DNA of 64,000 nt from Thysanoteuthis rhombus (GCA_963457665.1 OY735218.1:44935158-44999157), one strand, 5' to 3'. Counted from the first letter of the stretch, positions 12,201-25,322 are shown. Notes: generated from the sequence alone by a model not told the origin. Numbers and translations: made by a program.

Positions 12201-12749
12201 GATTAATTGACATTTGTTTACCATGTCCAAATTGATCCACCCACTGACCATGAATTCTTCATTACGAAAACGCATAAAACAAGTAGCACGACTGATTATC
12301 TACAAGATTCAAAAGGCAAATCGGTTCCCCCACCATTAAGACTATTTAGAGAAGAAAGTGGTAGAGACGAGATAAAAAAAGTTAATCTATTTATTCATTG
12401 TTTTATTGGTTCTTTTTCCCATTAACACAGTGCAAGCCGTTACTTTTTAACAAGTCATAAATCCTCTTCTGCTTGCTACATTACTCAAACATCAATCATC
12501 TTTATCACTCGGGGGTATCGAAAATTTTACTTGTTTTAGACTGTTCACTTTTCAAGTATAATAAGACGTGGTGTCAAATAGGACGATGATAGTGGAGCTT
12601 GTTGAAGAAGACAGAATTAAGAAAAAATCGTCCACTGAACTACCCCTAGAAGTTTCCTTTGGAAATTGAGCAAATAGTAAAAGAGGGCTTCGGGAGTAGA
12701 TGTTGGAAAGGGGAGAGTTTAATGTTAGAAATGGGGAAAGAGTCCCCAC

Positions 12750-13490
12750 TTATTTTGAGCACATGATATGGAAGTAAACGTTCATTCTCGATTTTGATCT
12801 CTGAAATGAGAAGAATCTCACCATGCAATTTTGAAAACTTTTGCTTTTGTCTTCTAAAAAGGAATATAAATGTTTCCTCTTGACTGTCATAATCGAGAAG
12901 GAACGTTTATTTTCTCTATAAGAGAAAACAACTTCCATCCTTGATTTTAGAACCAAATTAAAAAAAATCACCCCTTGATTTTGAGCTATAACTTGAAAAA
13001 TAATCCCCAAATAGTGAAAAAGTATTCCCCCGATTTTGACGCATAACAATAGAAACATCCCTTGTATTTCACCCCCTACAGTGAAAAAAAACAAAACAAA
13101 ACAAAACAAACTTCCCCACTCGCAAATTTGTTCCCTAAAAATAAAAAGAAATCCCTTGAATTTCGACCCGTAGAACTGGAAAAAATCTATCTCTTGACTT
13201 TGACCCCCAAAAGTGAAATAAAGTTTCTTCCTATTTTGAATTCTAAAAGTAAAAAAAAAAAATACCACTTAATTTTGACGCCTGAAGAAAAAAGATTGAA
13301 GACTCCCTTTAATTTCCGCCCAAAAGTAGAAAAAAAATCTTCCCCTCAACTCTGAACCCTGGAAGCAAAAAAAAAAAAAAAAACAACAAAAAAATCCCTG
13401 ATTTTGATCCCTGGAAGAGAAAAATAAATTCCTTTGCATTTTGACCTCTAAAAGAGGGAAAAAGATCTGACTATCTCCCCCTAAATTGAA
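12750..13490. repeat. Degenerate minisatellite, unit ~37 bp
   Basis: At least a dozen diverged units of the form TTGATTTTGACCCCTAAAAG followed by an A-rich run and TCCC follow one another. Clear unit starts lie at 13155, 13194, 13231, 13269, 13308, 13346, 13398 and 13432, and spacing is mostly 34-39 bp. A (AAAAC)n expansion sits in one unit (about 13085-13110). Because unit length is often near a multiple of three, minus-strand frames stay open for 172 codons (12750-13268) and 94 codons (13269-13553). Their translation is a hydrophobic Phe/Gly/Lys repeat with no known domain, and I do not call it a gene. Confidence 0.8.
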
Positions 13491-13709
13491 TCTCACGGAA
13501 AAGCAACAGATTTGAACAAAACCACCCAAAAGAAACGAAAAGAACATACACAACAGCAGTCATTGTATGCATTTTTGAAAAAAAATAAAAAAATAGGGTC
13601 TTCAAAAATATCAAAAGACCGAATTGTCGAAAGTGCTCAAGAATTTTACAATACGGGCGATACAAGACAACAAACATGGTATATAGGTTAGAAGGAACCA
13701 GTTAAAACA

Positions 13710-15121
13710 TTTCACAGAAGTTACTCCATGGGAGGTGAAACAAGTCATCAAACAATCGGAAAAAGGAACATCCTCTGAAGCATCATCACCAATGACCTAC
13801 TCAAAAATGCTGGTAAAGTCAACAGGAAACTAACCATCCTGTTCAACGTATGCCTAAGACAGAGTGAAGTCCTGGAAGATTGGAACAGTGCAATCATAAT
13901 GCTATCACGTAAGAGAGGGAATCTGGAAGATCTAAACATTTATAGGCTAAAAGGCCAACTCAACTCTATCTATAAACTTTTTACCGAAGTGATCACCAAC
14001 CGAAACACTTGATGAAACCAACCACAAGAACATGGCGGATTCAGAAAAAGCTACCCAACCATTGACAGTGTCCATTTAGTAAATCAACTAAAAAAGAAAG
14101 CAGCAGAAAATGAAATGTCACTCGCCGTAGCTTCCGTCGACTTTAAGAAGATTTCCGACTCAATGTCCCCCCCCCCCAGGTCATCGATGCTATCATACAA
14201 CAAGACGTAGATCCTGTAATGTCAGAGTCTTGCAACATATATACTAACACAACAGTTCATTTATTAGGCTTACATGAAACCCTTTTAGCTCGAAAAAAGA
14301 GTAAGACACCGGCTCATTCAAGATACCAGCTCACTCAAACATTTTTCTCGAGATGATCTTCCGAAATCTAGACTGGGAGAATAAAAGAATCAAAATAGAC
14401 GGCAAATACCTAAGTAACCTTAGATTTGCTAACGACATCTTCCTTTTTGCAAAAAAACTTCACGATCTCCAAGTAATGCTAGACGAACCGAATGATGAAA
14501 GCAAGAAAGTTGGATTACTCATGAACCTCAGTAAAACAAAAGTCATGTGCAACAAGCATGTTGAGCACAAAGTCACAAAAATCCAAATTGAAAACGCAGA
14601 CCTGAAAAAAGTAGACCCCTACATCTACATAGAACAACCAATCTTTATGAAACTCTCAAAAGAAGAAATCAGGCGAAGAATCATGTTAGGATGGTAAGCT
14701 TCAGATAGAGTAAGATAAACCTTCAAGAACAAGAAAATCCTATTAGTTTGAAAAAGATGGGGTTTTTTCCCTATAATTACTACTGGAGCTGAAAGATGGA
14801 TCCAAACCAAAAGATTGAGAACCATGCCACGTGCACATAAGAGAATCCTGCTCAACATCACATGGAGATATCACAAGACAGCGCAATATATTAGAGGAGG
14901 AAAGAATGTCAGAGAATCCATTAGAAAACTCAAATGGCAATGGACTGGTTATGTTGCAGGAATTTTAGAAAACTGATAGACATGGATCATAGAAGATTAT
15001 ATGTGAAACTGTGGGCGGCAAGATAAAAGATAGCCTGGCGAAGATCAGGAAGAATTGGCTTTGCAACGTCCATAATAGAAAGGAGTCCTGGAGAAAATCT
15101 ACGTCCAACAACGGACGCTAA

Positions 15122-15156
<35 letters not shown>

Positions 15157-15170
15157 CCCCTCATGCGATC
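13710..15170 (+). pseudogene. RTE-type LINE remnant, RT through 3' end
   Basis: Conserved RTE segments occur in order across several frames. There is an upstream EVTPWEVKQVIKQ-like segment and a VDFKKISDSM-like motif A (about 14128-14165) broken by a poly-C run. Then come LDWENKRIKIDGKYLSNLRF (around 14371-14430), FANDI at 14425-14439, ESKKVGLLMNLSKTKVMCN, and RRRIMLGW at about 14670-14695. The C-terminal segment ([35 protein letters not shown]) and a 3' tail of (ATG)n at 15124-15156 complete it. Motif C normally reads FADD; here the first catalytic Asp is Asn. With stops and frameshifts it cannot encode an active enzyme. The 114-codon frame at 14353-14697 is its longest intact piece. Confidence 0.85.
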
Positions 15171-15179
15171 GACATAACC

Positions 15180-17100
15180 TCTGATTCCCAACATTTATGT
15201 CTTTAACCGTACTATATCAAAACAGGCACTTATGAAAACACCACTATTCAAGAGATTCATGTACTCCCAGTTGAGTTGAGAAAAAAAGAATAAAAAATAT
15301 TCATTTATTACGTCATTAAAACTTTGTTTTTTTTTTTTACCCTTGATGAATAATCATGTAGATATATGCAGCAAGTCGTTATAAAAGCAGTGCAAATCCC
15401 TTCCTCTCTCGTAACCCCAAAACTCATGTACCTCCCAACACCCAAACCCCTGGCGCTTCAGTTTAACATGCCATCATCACCATTTTTGGTGTCTGATAAA
15501 CGCTAAAAGATTCCTATATGAATTTTTGTTTACTCTTTCTTCGTTTCACGTCTTTCCGGCTTACGAAAGTTCAAATTGCAGGGAAACCTATAATAATGTC
15601 TTTCGTTTATCGATAATTTTCGAGTTGAAAGACTTTTCTATTTTTGATGATGAATACAAGAAGTGAATGCATTGTAATTATGAGAGCCCCATAATTTGCT
15701 GAGACAGTTATTCTGTTTCCAATGAAATCAGGTTGCATGGAAAAAAGCATAAATTTGGCAATAATTAACAGGGGTAAAATTGTTCTAAGAGAGATAAGGA
15801 AAGATACCGCCTTAATAAACACTGTGTAATTGGAGATTTTCTTTATTCTACTTCAAACAGCAGAAAAAAATGTGTAAAACATGGTGACGCTGGAAATAGA
15901 AAAGAAAGCAGTCAGATGACGCAGATGAAAAAGAAACAGAAAGCAGATTTTTTGCAAAATTTCTGAGATGAGGAATTATCATAAACAGACTAAATAGCCG
16001 CCCCAACAGGTGGAATAAATCGATGACCAAAAAAAAGCAACTCATAAAATCGGAAGATAGATAGAATTGCTTGTTGTTGGACACAAAAATTGTATCCGTT
16101 TCGATACAAATTTTCTATTGTGAATCGATCAAAACTTGGGGGAAGGGTAGAATTTAACTTGCTAAAAATCTTCTCATGGCTTAGAGAAATACTCACCAAA
16201 AATTTGATTGAGTTATGCCCAGTGGTTTTTACAGTAAGCTGTCACATATGGACTGACAGTTTTAGTCACAACACTGGACGCTTTTCCAAGTGCTTGTTGT
16301 ATTCGGTAACATTCTCAAAATTGCGAAGCGAGCCTCTAACCGATCCACGTGGGTAGGGTGTTTTCATTCCGATATCTAGGCAAGAGAATATCTCGTATTG
16401 CTTGATTCATCTGATAATTCAAAATTGTTATGCTGCTTATGATTGTTTCTCTGTATCAAAGCATATGGATCCCACAGCGTAACCTAGGAATTGCAGGTGA
16501 ACTGCAACGTTTAAGCACATTAAGCCATCGTCTCGTAAGACAATCGAATGGTGTAATTTTGGAGCCTTAAACCGGAAGTTTTTTTTCCCGCTCAAAGGCT
16601 CCCATCATCACAACTTCCCAAATCGTCAGTCTACAGCAATTAATAAACAACACAAATCAGAAATGAAGAATAACCTTTTGACGAGGCTTTTCCCTCGTGA
16701 AGCTTTTTGTATGTAAGGTAATTGCGATTAAGGTACCGGAGCTTATACAGAAGACAGAAAACTGAATGTAACACCTGAATCCACCCATTTCCCCGATCGA
16801 TCGGTGCCATATTTGTTATTTTCACACACACTGTTTTTTTAGTAGAAATATTAACCTCATCTATTTTTTCTCAGATGAAACATTGTCAACCATTGATAAT
16901 TTCTACATTTCTCTTATCTCCTGACAGCTCTGAAAAAGTGAAATAAATACTAGTAAAAAATCAATAATGGCATTCATATCATCTTGAATGAGCAAAGAAT
17001 GTATCGCATAGTCGAAGTGTTTTGATTGCTGAATTTTGATTATAATTCGTTTGGAATAATATAGAACTTAAAACTCAAGTTCAAGATACACGATCAGACA
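15180..17100. other. Anonymous sequence
   Basis: Several 60-90-codon frames are present without known domains, repeat relations or RNA motifs. I see nothing supportable. Confidence 0.6.
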
Positions 17101-17109
17101 CAAACAAAG

Positions 17110-17111
<2 letters not shown>

Positions 17112-17180
<69 letters not shown>
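17112..17180. repeat. (GA)n microsatellite
   Basis: About 34 GA units. Confidence 0.97.
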
Positions 17181-17185
<5 letters not shown>

Positions 17186-17294
17186 ATCAAAGACTTTTGT
17201 ACAACAATATTTAGAGTTCCAGAGAAAACGGATTTTTTCAGCGTTGTTTCCACACATTTCCTGAAGACTAATATACGTGGTATTTGTTTTTGTG

Positions 17295-17617
17295 TAAGAA
17301 ATCGTCATTTAAAAACTGCCAACATACGTTTCTTCAGTTTCAAGTGATTCTGCCTGGCTGGCTACGTATGTGTAGCCCAAACAGGCCATACCAATGGATC
17401 TACCGGGCTGAAAATTTGAAAATGTTCTCCTTATTTTGCCTAGAGGACAGTTTAAAAAAAAAAAAGCCCCCTTAGGTCTTTAGCAGGAGAAGGGATAAAT
17501 CTACAATGTAAGTTTATGCTTAATGCGTCTCTTAGTCCGGTAGCTTACTTTTGAAGGAAATTGGATTTCTTCAGTGATCCATCAACCACCCAACAAAAGT
17601 CATTCGGGCGGTTTCAG
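17295..17617 (+). mobile_element. TIR element (MITE-like), copy 2
   Basis: The copy starts TA-AGAAATCGTCA. It continues with an AACATACGTTTCTTCAG block, GATTCTGCCTGGCTG, GGCCATACCAATGGA and a GGGCTGAAAATTTGAAAATG block. It ends with a GATCCATCAACCACCC stretch and GGCGGTTTC. It is diverged but collinear with 5551-5950. Confidence 0.6.
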
Positions 17618-17868
17618 GATATTTTTACGATTAGTTCCACGTATCGCAGTTATATATTCATTTTAAGTTTTCAATAAATTTGAATGGAATTTTTTACAGT
17701 TACTTCCTCAGCCTTCTTTCAGGTTTTCGTGACAAACTTAGCAGAGCCATTCGCTCCCTGGGTGCTTTCTAGTTTCAACGTTTGCTTTTATTAGTACGTG
17801 TCACAGTTCTCTGCTTCCCTTCATCTTTCTGTTCATATGATATGCACACCTGTTCATATAATTGCTCC

Positions 17869-17988
<120 letters not shown>

Positions 17989-18164
17989 GATTTGTAATTA
18001 CAATCACAGAATTCTTGTGTTATAGATAACACTCAATGGTATAATACCGGGCGGTTATTATAGGTGTGCAACAAAGTGGCTGGTGGTTGCTATTGATACA
18101 AATATTTCACGGTATGGAGAGAAAGGGAAGGAAAGGAAGCCAGGTAGTTTATGAAGAGGGTAGG

Positions 18165-18167
<3 letters not shown>

Positions 18168-18207
<40 letters not shown>
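18168..18207. repeat. (GA)n microsatellite
   Basis: About 20 GA units. Confidence 0.97.
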
Positions 18208-18209
<2 letters not shown>

Positions 18210-18299
18210 AAGTCAGGGGAGGGTTAGAAAGGGAGATGATTTTTATGATTGCTATTAACTTTACAAGTGTGATAGAGACGGTTCATACATGATTTACTA

Positions 18300-18610
18300 G
18301 GTTCAAAGACCACATAAGACTGGATTCAAGTGAGGATCGAAGTGACTGCACTTACTTGGTAGACAACATTACTAACCGTGATACTAGGGTAATTGCTCTT
18401 ACTTATGCATCTACTAAATTTAACTTAGACTGACACAAAGCCACTGATGTTAGGCACTGGTGAGTGTCGAACTCATTACGCTCATAGATCAGTCTCCATA
18501 ATTGCTCCAGTGCATCTGTGGACGTCCAATTTAGCTTAGTTTGACACAAGGCAATAATCTTTTGGTATCCAGTGATGATTGAACTCAATTCTGGATGAGT
18601 ATACTTACCA
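18300..18610 (+). repeat. Tandem repeat, unit ~120 bp, related to 6870-7110
   Basis: AATTTAACTTAGACTGACAC (about 18416) and AATTTAGCTTAGTTTGACAC (about 18529) open two units that each continue with AARGC(C)A..TGAT and a TGAACTCATT / TGAACTCAAT block. A more diverged unit may precede them. It is the same family, reversed, as the repeats at 6870-7110. Confidence 0.6.
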
Positions 18611-19529
18611 TTTCCTCATGGCAGGGGTCAGTTGTTCTCCTTTATAGAATCTTCATGCAAAATCAGCTTTTCCACAGTTCATGGCACCTTATAATATAAC
18701 AAGTGACCCAAAAGAATTCAAGCACTATTGCCTTCCTGAACTGATGACAAGTGTTTTGTGACTGCGACGAAAAGTTTCCCAAATATCCTGTGATTTTGCA
18801 CGGCAAGAATAGAATATCCAAACATAGAAAGAGTTTTTGTCACTGAATCAATCAAAGAATTTGAATAGGGCGTCTGAGTGTGTGCATTGAATAGAGCTCC
18901 ATGGCAAATGCCCAAATTTTATTTCCTGAGGGGAAAACCTAAAAACAAATCAATCGGCATTTGCATTCGAGGAACATACTGTTTGAAAAGAAAATCAAAC
19001 ATAATCCAGATATCCCCATCCTCCGAAAGCTCACTTCAAACATATATTTCGCTTTTACGAGAAATGGTGAAAACACAAAAAATAGCATTTAGCGTTTGTT
19101 TTGTTGAGAGCCGTTATGGGGACAGTGCACACCGTCTCCCTCTCTGTCCCACACCCCTATACCTCCCATCAGTGTAATCTCGCACGAATCACCGTAACTT
19201 ACCATCATAATTATTTTGAAGGCTGGGGAATACTCAAAAATTCCTGTGTATAACTTGATGATAATTTATTATTCACCTCACGCCAATTCGGTTTACGAAA
19301 ACGCTCAGTTTTAAGATTACCAATATTCAAATTAAATGCTGAAAAGATCTTCTTGGTGGTTGTGGTGGTTGTGCCACTTTCCCAACAGCTTTCATTTCTT
19401 CAATGCTTTTCTCTGTGTCGTAAATTGAACAGCCAAAAAACGTATCAAAACATCAACGTAGCAGTTTAAAGTCTTGTTTTGAGAACTTAGCATATTCACT
19501 CAACGTCTACAGTGAGAAAAGTAAGATAT

Positions 19530-19530
<1 letters not shown>
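18610..19530. other. Anonymous sequence
   Basis: No gene or repeat recognised. Confidence 0.55.

Positions 19531-19532
<2 letters not shown>

Positions 19533-19570
<38 letters not shown>
19533..19570. repeat. (GA)n microsatellite
   Basis: About 18 GA units. Confidence 0.97.
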
Positions 19571-19574
<4 letters not shown>

Positions 19575-19951
19575 AGACCGTGTGTCGCTAATTAACCTCG
19601 GGCACGCTGTCCTCAACCACTTCAAGGCAGAGTGCTATCACAACCATAGCTTGTCTTATTTATACCCTCCCAAATTCATAAACTTTTTGTCTTTCTCTGC
19701 TCCTCTGATCCTAATTAGTTTATATCTCTCTCACTTATGTTTTATGTATGATATGTATACATACTATTTCAATTAATTTCATTTGATTCCGGAAAAAGCC
19801 ATGGAAATGTTTTTTTAATCTAAATATTTAGACGTCATCTCCTTTGTTGGAGTCTGAAAGTCGGGATCTTCGGTCAAGCGGTCTTACCTGCACGAATTCC
19901 ACCTGCAAGGTATTCATCTCAAGCTTATCTCTTGAAAAACTTTCACCCACC

Positions 19952-19978
19952 AACACACACACACACACACACACACAT

Positions 19979-20030
<52 letters not shown>
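19952..20030. repeat. (AC)n(AT)n compound microsatellite
   Basis: About 23 AC units are followed by about 16 AT units. Confidence 0.97.
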
Positions 20031-20032
<2 letters not shown>

Positions 20033-20039
20033 ATCTGCA

Positions 20040-22394
20040 CAATCATCTGCAAACATCTCCACAACCAAACCAACAAATCTGATAACTTTTGGCTCATACT
20101 CGTGAACATACACATGTTTAGACGTTTACACATACAATTCTTGCCTAGACAGAAGATTTGTATCTCACATTCTATTTCTCAAAAGAACGAAAAATTACTA
20201 AAAACTCTGAGAAATGAAAAGCTCTGAACACCAAACGTTTCTTCCATGGATATCGTCTGCACACCAAGGTATGACCCGACGCGACCTACACCCAACTAAG
20301 GACGCCTTGTTTACTTCTGCTTCACTCTACCAGCCTTTGTATAGCACTGCAGAAGTTATCATTTTAAGACAACTTTGGCATAACCCACACCACTCAGTGA
20401 TGTCTGAATGTTCCTTCTTGTCAGACGTTCTTGTATATTTTGGGGGTGATTGAGAAATTGCTGAGATGATGTTAAATAACCGCAAACACAAGAATAATAG
20501 CGATAAAAAGATGGCATTGTTTAAACTAGGTGCAAAACTCTTATAGATGATACGATGAAATGCTCGATCACCCAATTGCTGGAACAGAGCATATTTATCA
20601 GTGAGAATGAGATTACGGTAATTTATTCGATTAAAGAGAACCTCTTTAGACCGAATCTTCTGTTAATGAAGCTTGGCACTTGAAGAAATCTTTTAAAAAA
20701 AAAGCCGTTCCTTCTACATCTGCTGAATTTAGAATCCTGTTCTTGTCCGATCATCAGATGACCGACTCCGAACTGAAGATGATACTCACCATAACAACGA
20801 TGACGATATTGATCCTTCTTCAAAAACATAAAACTAATTAAAACATGCCTTAACTGCATTAGCATTCTCAGATGTTCAGATTAATTTGGGCCAAGTGTAT
20901 GTCTGAAGGCTTACTGTATGTTTCACTTACAAAAGTATGGCAGTAATTTTATTATCTATTTTTATCTGATTTCATTCACTACTGAAAAAAAAACAAACTA
21001 TAACCTTGCTTGTAGTCTCAATTTACCCTATTCAATGCAAATATTTACTAGGTGTACCACCGAAATATTATCATTCCCTTCCGATTGTTTTAATGGTCTC
21101 TTCCCCATAAATCATATCTGTACTACCATTCTGAAATCAGAACATTTCCGAATTCCACAAAGTGTCTGATTCTAAGGGTTTCAGATACGTAATTATATTT
21201 TTGTATCATGAATGAAATAATTTAGCATGAAATATGTTGGAAACACATTTTGGGAAATATTCCACAACCTTTCCTCCAACTCCAGTGGAGAAGATTGTGC
21301 ATCCCTAACATGACCTCTAAATCTGATCACGCCAAATAGAACGCAGATTGATAATGAGAGTCAGATATTCCGATACGGTAATGTCAGCATCAATAATTCT
21401 TTGATAATCATTCATTCATTACTGTCTGCTAGAAATTAGGTTCTGCAAAAGATAAAGGGGTTCTCGTTGCCCCTTGCCCCTGATTCTTGCTTGATGAATC
21501 AGGGGAACAAAACTGCTTTATTGTTTCGTTCACAAAACATCTTTGATATCTGATTTTGAGACCGATCACCGAGGCCTAAAAGTAGAGTCTTCGTCTCGGT
21601 ACATTGTGGTTCAAACTACTGCTGAGTCATCCCAAAGACTTTTACAATGGTACCCAATGCCTTTTTGGAAATCACTTAGCACAAGGATTACTATTGAGAA
21701 ATTCCTCCTTGAGGCTAGGTTCTAGGTTCTTGCAAGATAAACGTCGTCTAGTCAGTACCTAGATAAGTGATAATTTGGGAATATCAGGTGAACGAAATTC
21801 TGGCAAGACGACAGCATGTCTTACAAACAATTGCTCGTATGAATTTGACCCATCAACACTTTAGATAGGAGGAAAAAGCAAGGAATGATTAGATGCCTAA
21901 TTTCAAATTTCTATCATGGTTCCAGGAGTTGTTCGATTTGAACTATTTTTATGATGCTTTCATTGATACCACATTGTTCGGCTAATCTATTTAATAGACT
22001 TCTTCACAAGTACTATACGTTAGAAAGGTAATTAAAAAAACGCAGTGATCAGAAAGAGTTTGTCAAAGTAAGTATTGCTGGATAGCTTGATTTATCTGAA
22101 AGTAATTCATTCAGAGATGAAAAGCAGGTAGCACAAACTTTTGCCAGTCGGCCTTCTGAAATAATTCAGGGTTTAGGAACTGATTACATCATATATAAGA
22201 CATGGTGTCTGCAATCCTGCACGAATGTCTGCAAGCTTTAACCATTTATAGGAATCTCGGTATTCGATGTATGCTAAAATGGCCGTAGTTTATTGTCAGA
22301 CAGAAAATGAGTAGCTTGTTCAAGTTCTAGGCTGCATCGAGAATTTTGACCGTGGACTGAAACACGCAAATGATGGTATCCGCTTCCCAAGCAA
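20040..22394. other. Anonymous sequence up to the assembly gap
   Basis: No gene is recognised. A small perfect hairpin lies at 21477-21505 (CCCCTGATTC / GAATCAGGGG, 9-base loop). No other supportable feature was found. Confidence 0.55.
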
Positions 22395-22594
22395 NNNNNN
22401 NNNNNNNNNNNNNNNNNNNNNNNNNNNNNNNNNNNNNNNNNNNNNNNNNNNNNNNNNNNNNNNNNNNNNNNNNNNNNNNNNNNNNNNNNNNNNNNNNNNN
22501 NNNNNNNNNNNNNNNNNNNNNNNNNNNNNNNNNNNNNNNNNNNNNNNNNNNNNNNNNNNNNNNNNNNNNNNNNNNNNNNNNNNNNNNNNNNNNN
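22395..22594. other. Assembly gap (200 N)
   Basis: Exactly 200 undetermined bases. The round number suggests a placeholder gap of unknown true size. Frames of X residues across it are artefacts. Confidence 0.99.
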
Positions 22595-22843
22595 TCTACA
22601 TTTCACTGTAAATAAGCTTTTAGTGGGAGATTCAATTTGCAATTTAGGTTTACGCTAAATTGATCCCTTAGTTTCTATCCAGCAGCATTCACACTCGTAT
22701 GTTTTGATAATCTAGTCATTTTCACCTCCTACAAAACGTAAGGGAAGTAATAAAGACATTGATTATCTCTTTTACCCAATTTTTAATTGATCACCCTCAA
22801 CATAGCATGTCCAAAAAAGTCGTTGATTACATGACAGTTTCTA
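22595..22843 (+). mobile_element. TIR element (MITE-like), copy 3, start lost in gap
   Basis: It carries the right half of the family: AGATTCAATTTGCAATTTAG, a GCTAAATTGATCCCTTAG block, a CCAGCAGCATTCAC block, TTGATCACCCTCAACAT and the end ATGACAGTTTC-TA at 22831-22843. The left part must lie in or before the gap. Confidence 0.7.
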
Positions 22844-22844
22844 A

Positions 22845-25040
22845 TGAGTGGCTAACAAGACCTGTTTCTCCTTTTCTTTTCATCCTCTCTTTCATTTCTT
22901 ATCTGTTTTTAATGCTTTATTTCTATTGATATTCATTCGTCTCTTTAGGGATTTCAACCATTTGGAGTTAAAAACTACATTTTTTGTTAAATTTTCTCTG
23001 AATTTCTCTCCCTTGTTTATTTCTCATCTTTCTTTCTTCCCTTCTCTCTGCAAGGAAGACCGGAGATCGTCTCGGTTGAAACATTTTCATAAAAGCAATG
23101 TAATGAAGATACTAAATGGCGAATAGAATAATAATAACCCTTCTCTTTCTTTCCCCCTCTATCTGAATCATTACGTCTCTCTCTCTCTCTCTCTCTCTCT
23201 GTCCCTGACTGAGTCCTCTCTTGTTTTTAATAAGCAAACAAGCCTAAAGCGTACGTTGGCCACGGAAGAGAATGATGTAATTAAGGGATGGATTCTGTTT
23301 CGTGTTCCATTGTCATTAATCGTTAGAATCTGCTTCGGGGGATCAATACTGATTTATCGACCAAACAGAATCAATCAATATACAAATCCGAACGGTCAAG
23401 TATTATGTTACAAGCCAGAATAGAAAAAAACAAAAACATGAAAAGCGAAATGACACAAGCGGAGAACAAAGATGTATGTAATATTAAAAGTCTGAGTTTG
23501 TTGACCCATTTCTGGCCACTACCTAACCGGAACGGTGTATTGAAGCCAGATCTATCAAAATAAGGTACCCCTTAAACGTGCTAACTTGAACGATGTAAAG
23601 AAATCCGGATGATTTGCAGCTTAATGATAATAATGATGATGTCATTTGTGCATTTTTGCCCACCCCATCTAAAATGGAATGACTGATTTGTCAAGAGAGA
23701 TAACTATAGAATACTAATTAAAGAGTAATCTCCCATATTTTTTTCATTTATTTCCAAAAGTATTCAAATTCCAGCTTCATTCTGGAATTGCTCTAATTTT
23801 CTATCTAAGTGTGACCCAACAGGTCACAGGGCTGTCTAGTAGTCATTAGTTGCTAGGATCTCATTTTCGCGATCGATATTTAATTATCGCCCGAATGCAG
23901 CCCTGCAAGATACGAATCTAGGTGGTTGAGTGTCAAGTTACTCGACAAAATAAGGAAAAGCACGAAGACGAAAGAACGCAGCCAAAGGAGATCACAGATA
24001 AACCAATAGAAGCGTGAGTCGAACACTGTAGAGGACTTCAGTTTCGAATGCGAGACTTTGTTCCATACAACACGACAAAATAAAACCAAGGCCGTGCCTA
24101 ACACCATCTTTCAGGATGTCTCCTTATTTTGGAATCGGACAGTGATGAGGAATACTTGTGAAGAGACACTTGTGACTTACACAATAAATCGACAGCTTTT
24201 TATCTAGGATCAAATCGGTGAAACTACTTCAAACATAGACTGAGACAGTTTGCGTTCGCTCTACAGTAATGTCATTGGGAATGGTGTGAATCCGCTTTTC
24301 CTCCAGCTATAGATAAATAGCAGGATAGTTTTAGTCTTTTAGCCTAACTTGGGTACTGGGTTAGCACCTGGCCACCTAAACACACGTAACTGAAAACTCG
24401 CAAAAAAGTTGTTGAAATAGTCATTCTCCTTGCAGGATAGAGTTGAGCAATACGTATTTCAAAACTCTTGGACTCTCGTCAGGCTCTCAGAGCTGACTTC
24501 AGATGCGTGAATTTTTAGCAATAGAAACTCAGTCTGGGCCATAGTATTCTACAGAGGACTCTGAGCTCAAAACTATTTTCTAGAGTTTAGTGCACGTCGT
24601 CTTTAAGCAAAAATCAATTCAAGTATCACTATAAGGTTCTATGCACATATTATTGTCGAAGTTGACTTTATCATTGCAATTAATTAGATATATGAATTTC
24701 CGAAACGAATAACATAGAACAAGAAAGAAAGCATGATTCCATGACGTCATGTTAATTCGCATTTCCGTTTTTTTTTGTCAACATTGAATATCTGTTATGA
24801 GAAATATTTTTTTTATATTATAACATGTATATATATCTTATTCGTTTTTCTGGGAAAATTATCTAGCTGCTAAGGATGTCGCTAAAACAGTTGATATAAT
24901 AACAAAGCAAGTAAACAGTATAAAATCATAAGAATTTTTTCATTCTTATGTTTTCATGTTGTTTAATTGCAATAGATATAGATCAGTGATTTTGAGGTTT
25001 TTCGTTTTTTGTAAATACAACTAAATCACAATTTTCAGAA
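22845..25040. other. Anonymous sequence
   Basis: The stretch includes a TC-rich patch with (TC)n at 23176-23200. A 75-codon minus-strand frame (23880-24107) has no recognisable domain. No gene is supported. Confidence 0.55.
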
Positions 25041-25045
25041 GTGTT

Positions 25046-25322
25046 TCTTTGGCCCCGTGGTCTAAGGGCGTACTGCCACATATCAGTAGATTTGGGGGAT
25101 CGAATTCAACTGGGAGCAAAACCTTGCTTTCGATGTCAGTGTCGGATTAAACATTAGGCTGATTAGGGATTTCCTTGCTTTCGACGCTAGTGGAGGATTG
25201 AGTATAATGTTAATTGAACACTAGTGGTGGATTAACCATTAGGATGATTTGATGCTAGGGGAGGATTAACCATTAGGATGATTCGATTCTAGTGATAGAT
25301 TAACTATTAGGTTGAGTAAGCT
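25046..25322 (+). mobile_element. tRNA-derived SINE-like element with 34-bp tandem tail
   Basis: GGCCCCGTGGTCTAAGGGC (25051-25069) resembles a tRNA start and A box. GGATCGAATTC (25097-25107) resembles a B box at tRNA-like distance. The 3' part is a tandem repeat of a unit containing ATTAACCATTAGGATGATT, with repeats starting near 25146, 25197, 25231, 25265 and 25299 (last spacings 34 bp). The tRNA half does not close into a standard acceptor stem, so SINE is preferred over a tRNA gene. Confidence 0.65.

Noticed and set aside
11878..12210. 110-codon Phe/Leu-rich frame
   Set aside because: Arises from a (TTC)n/(TTG)n tract and lacks a membrane-protein-like pattern outside it.
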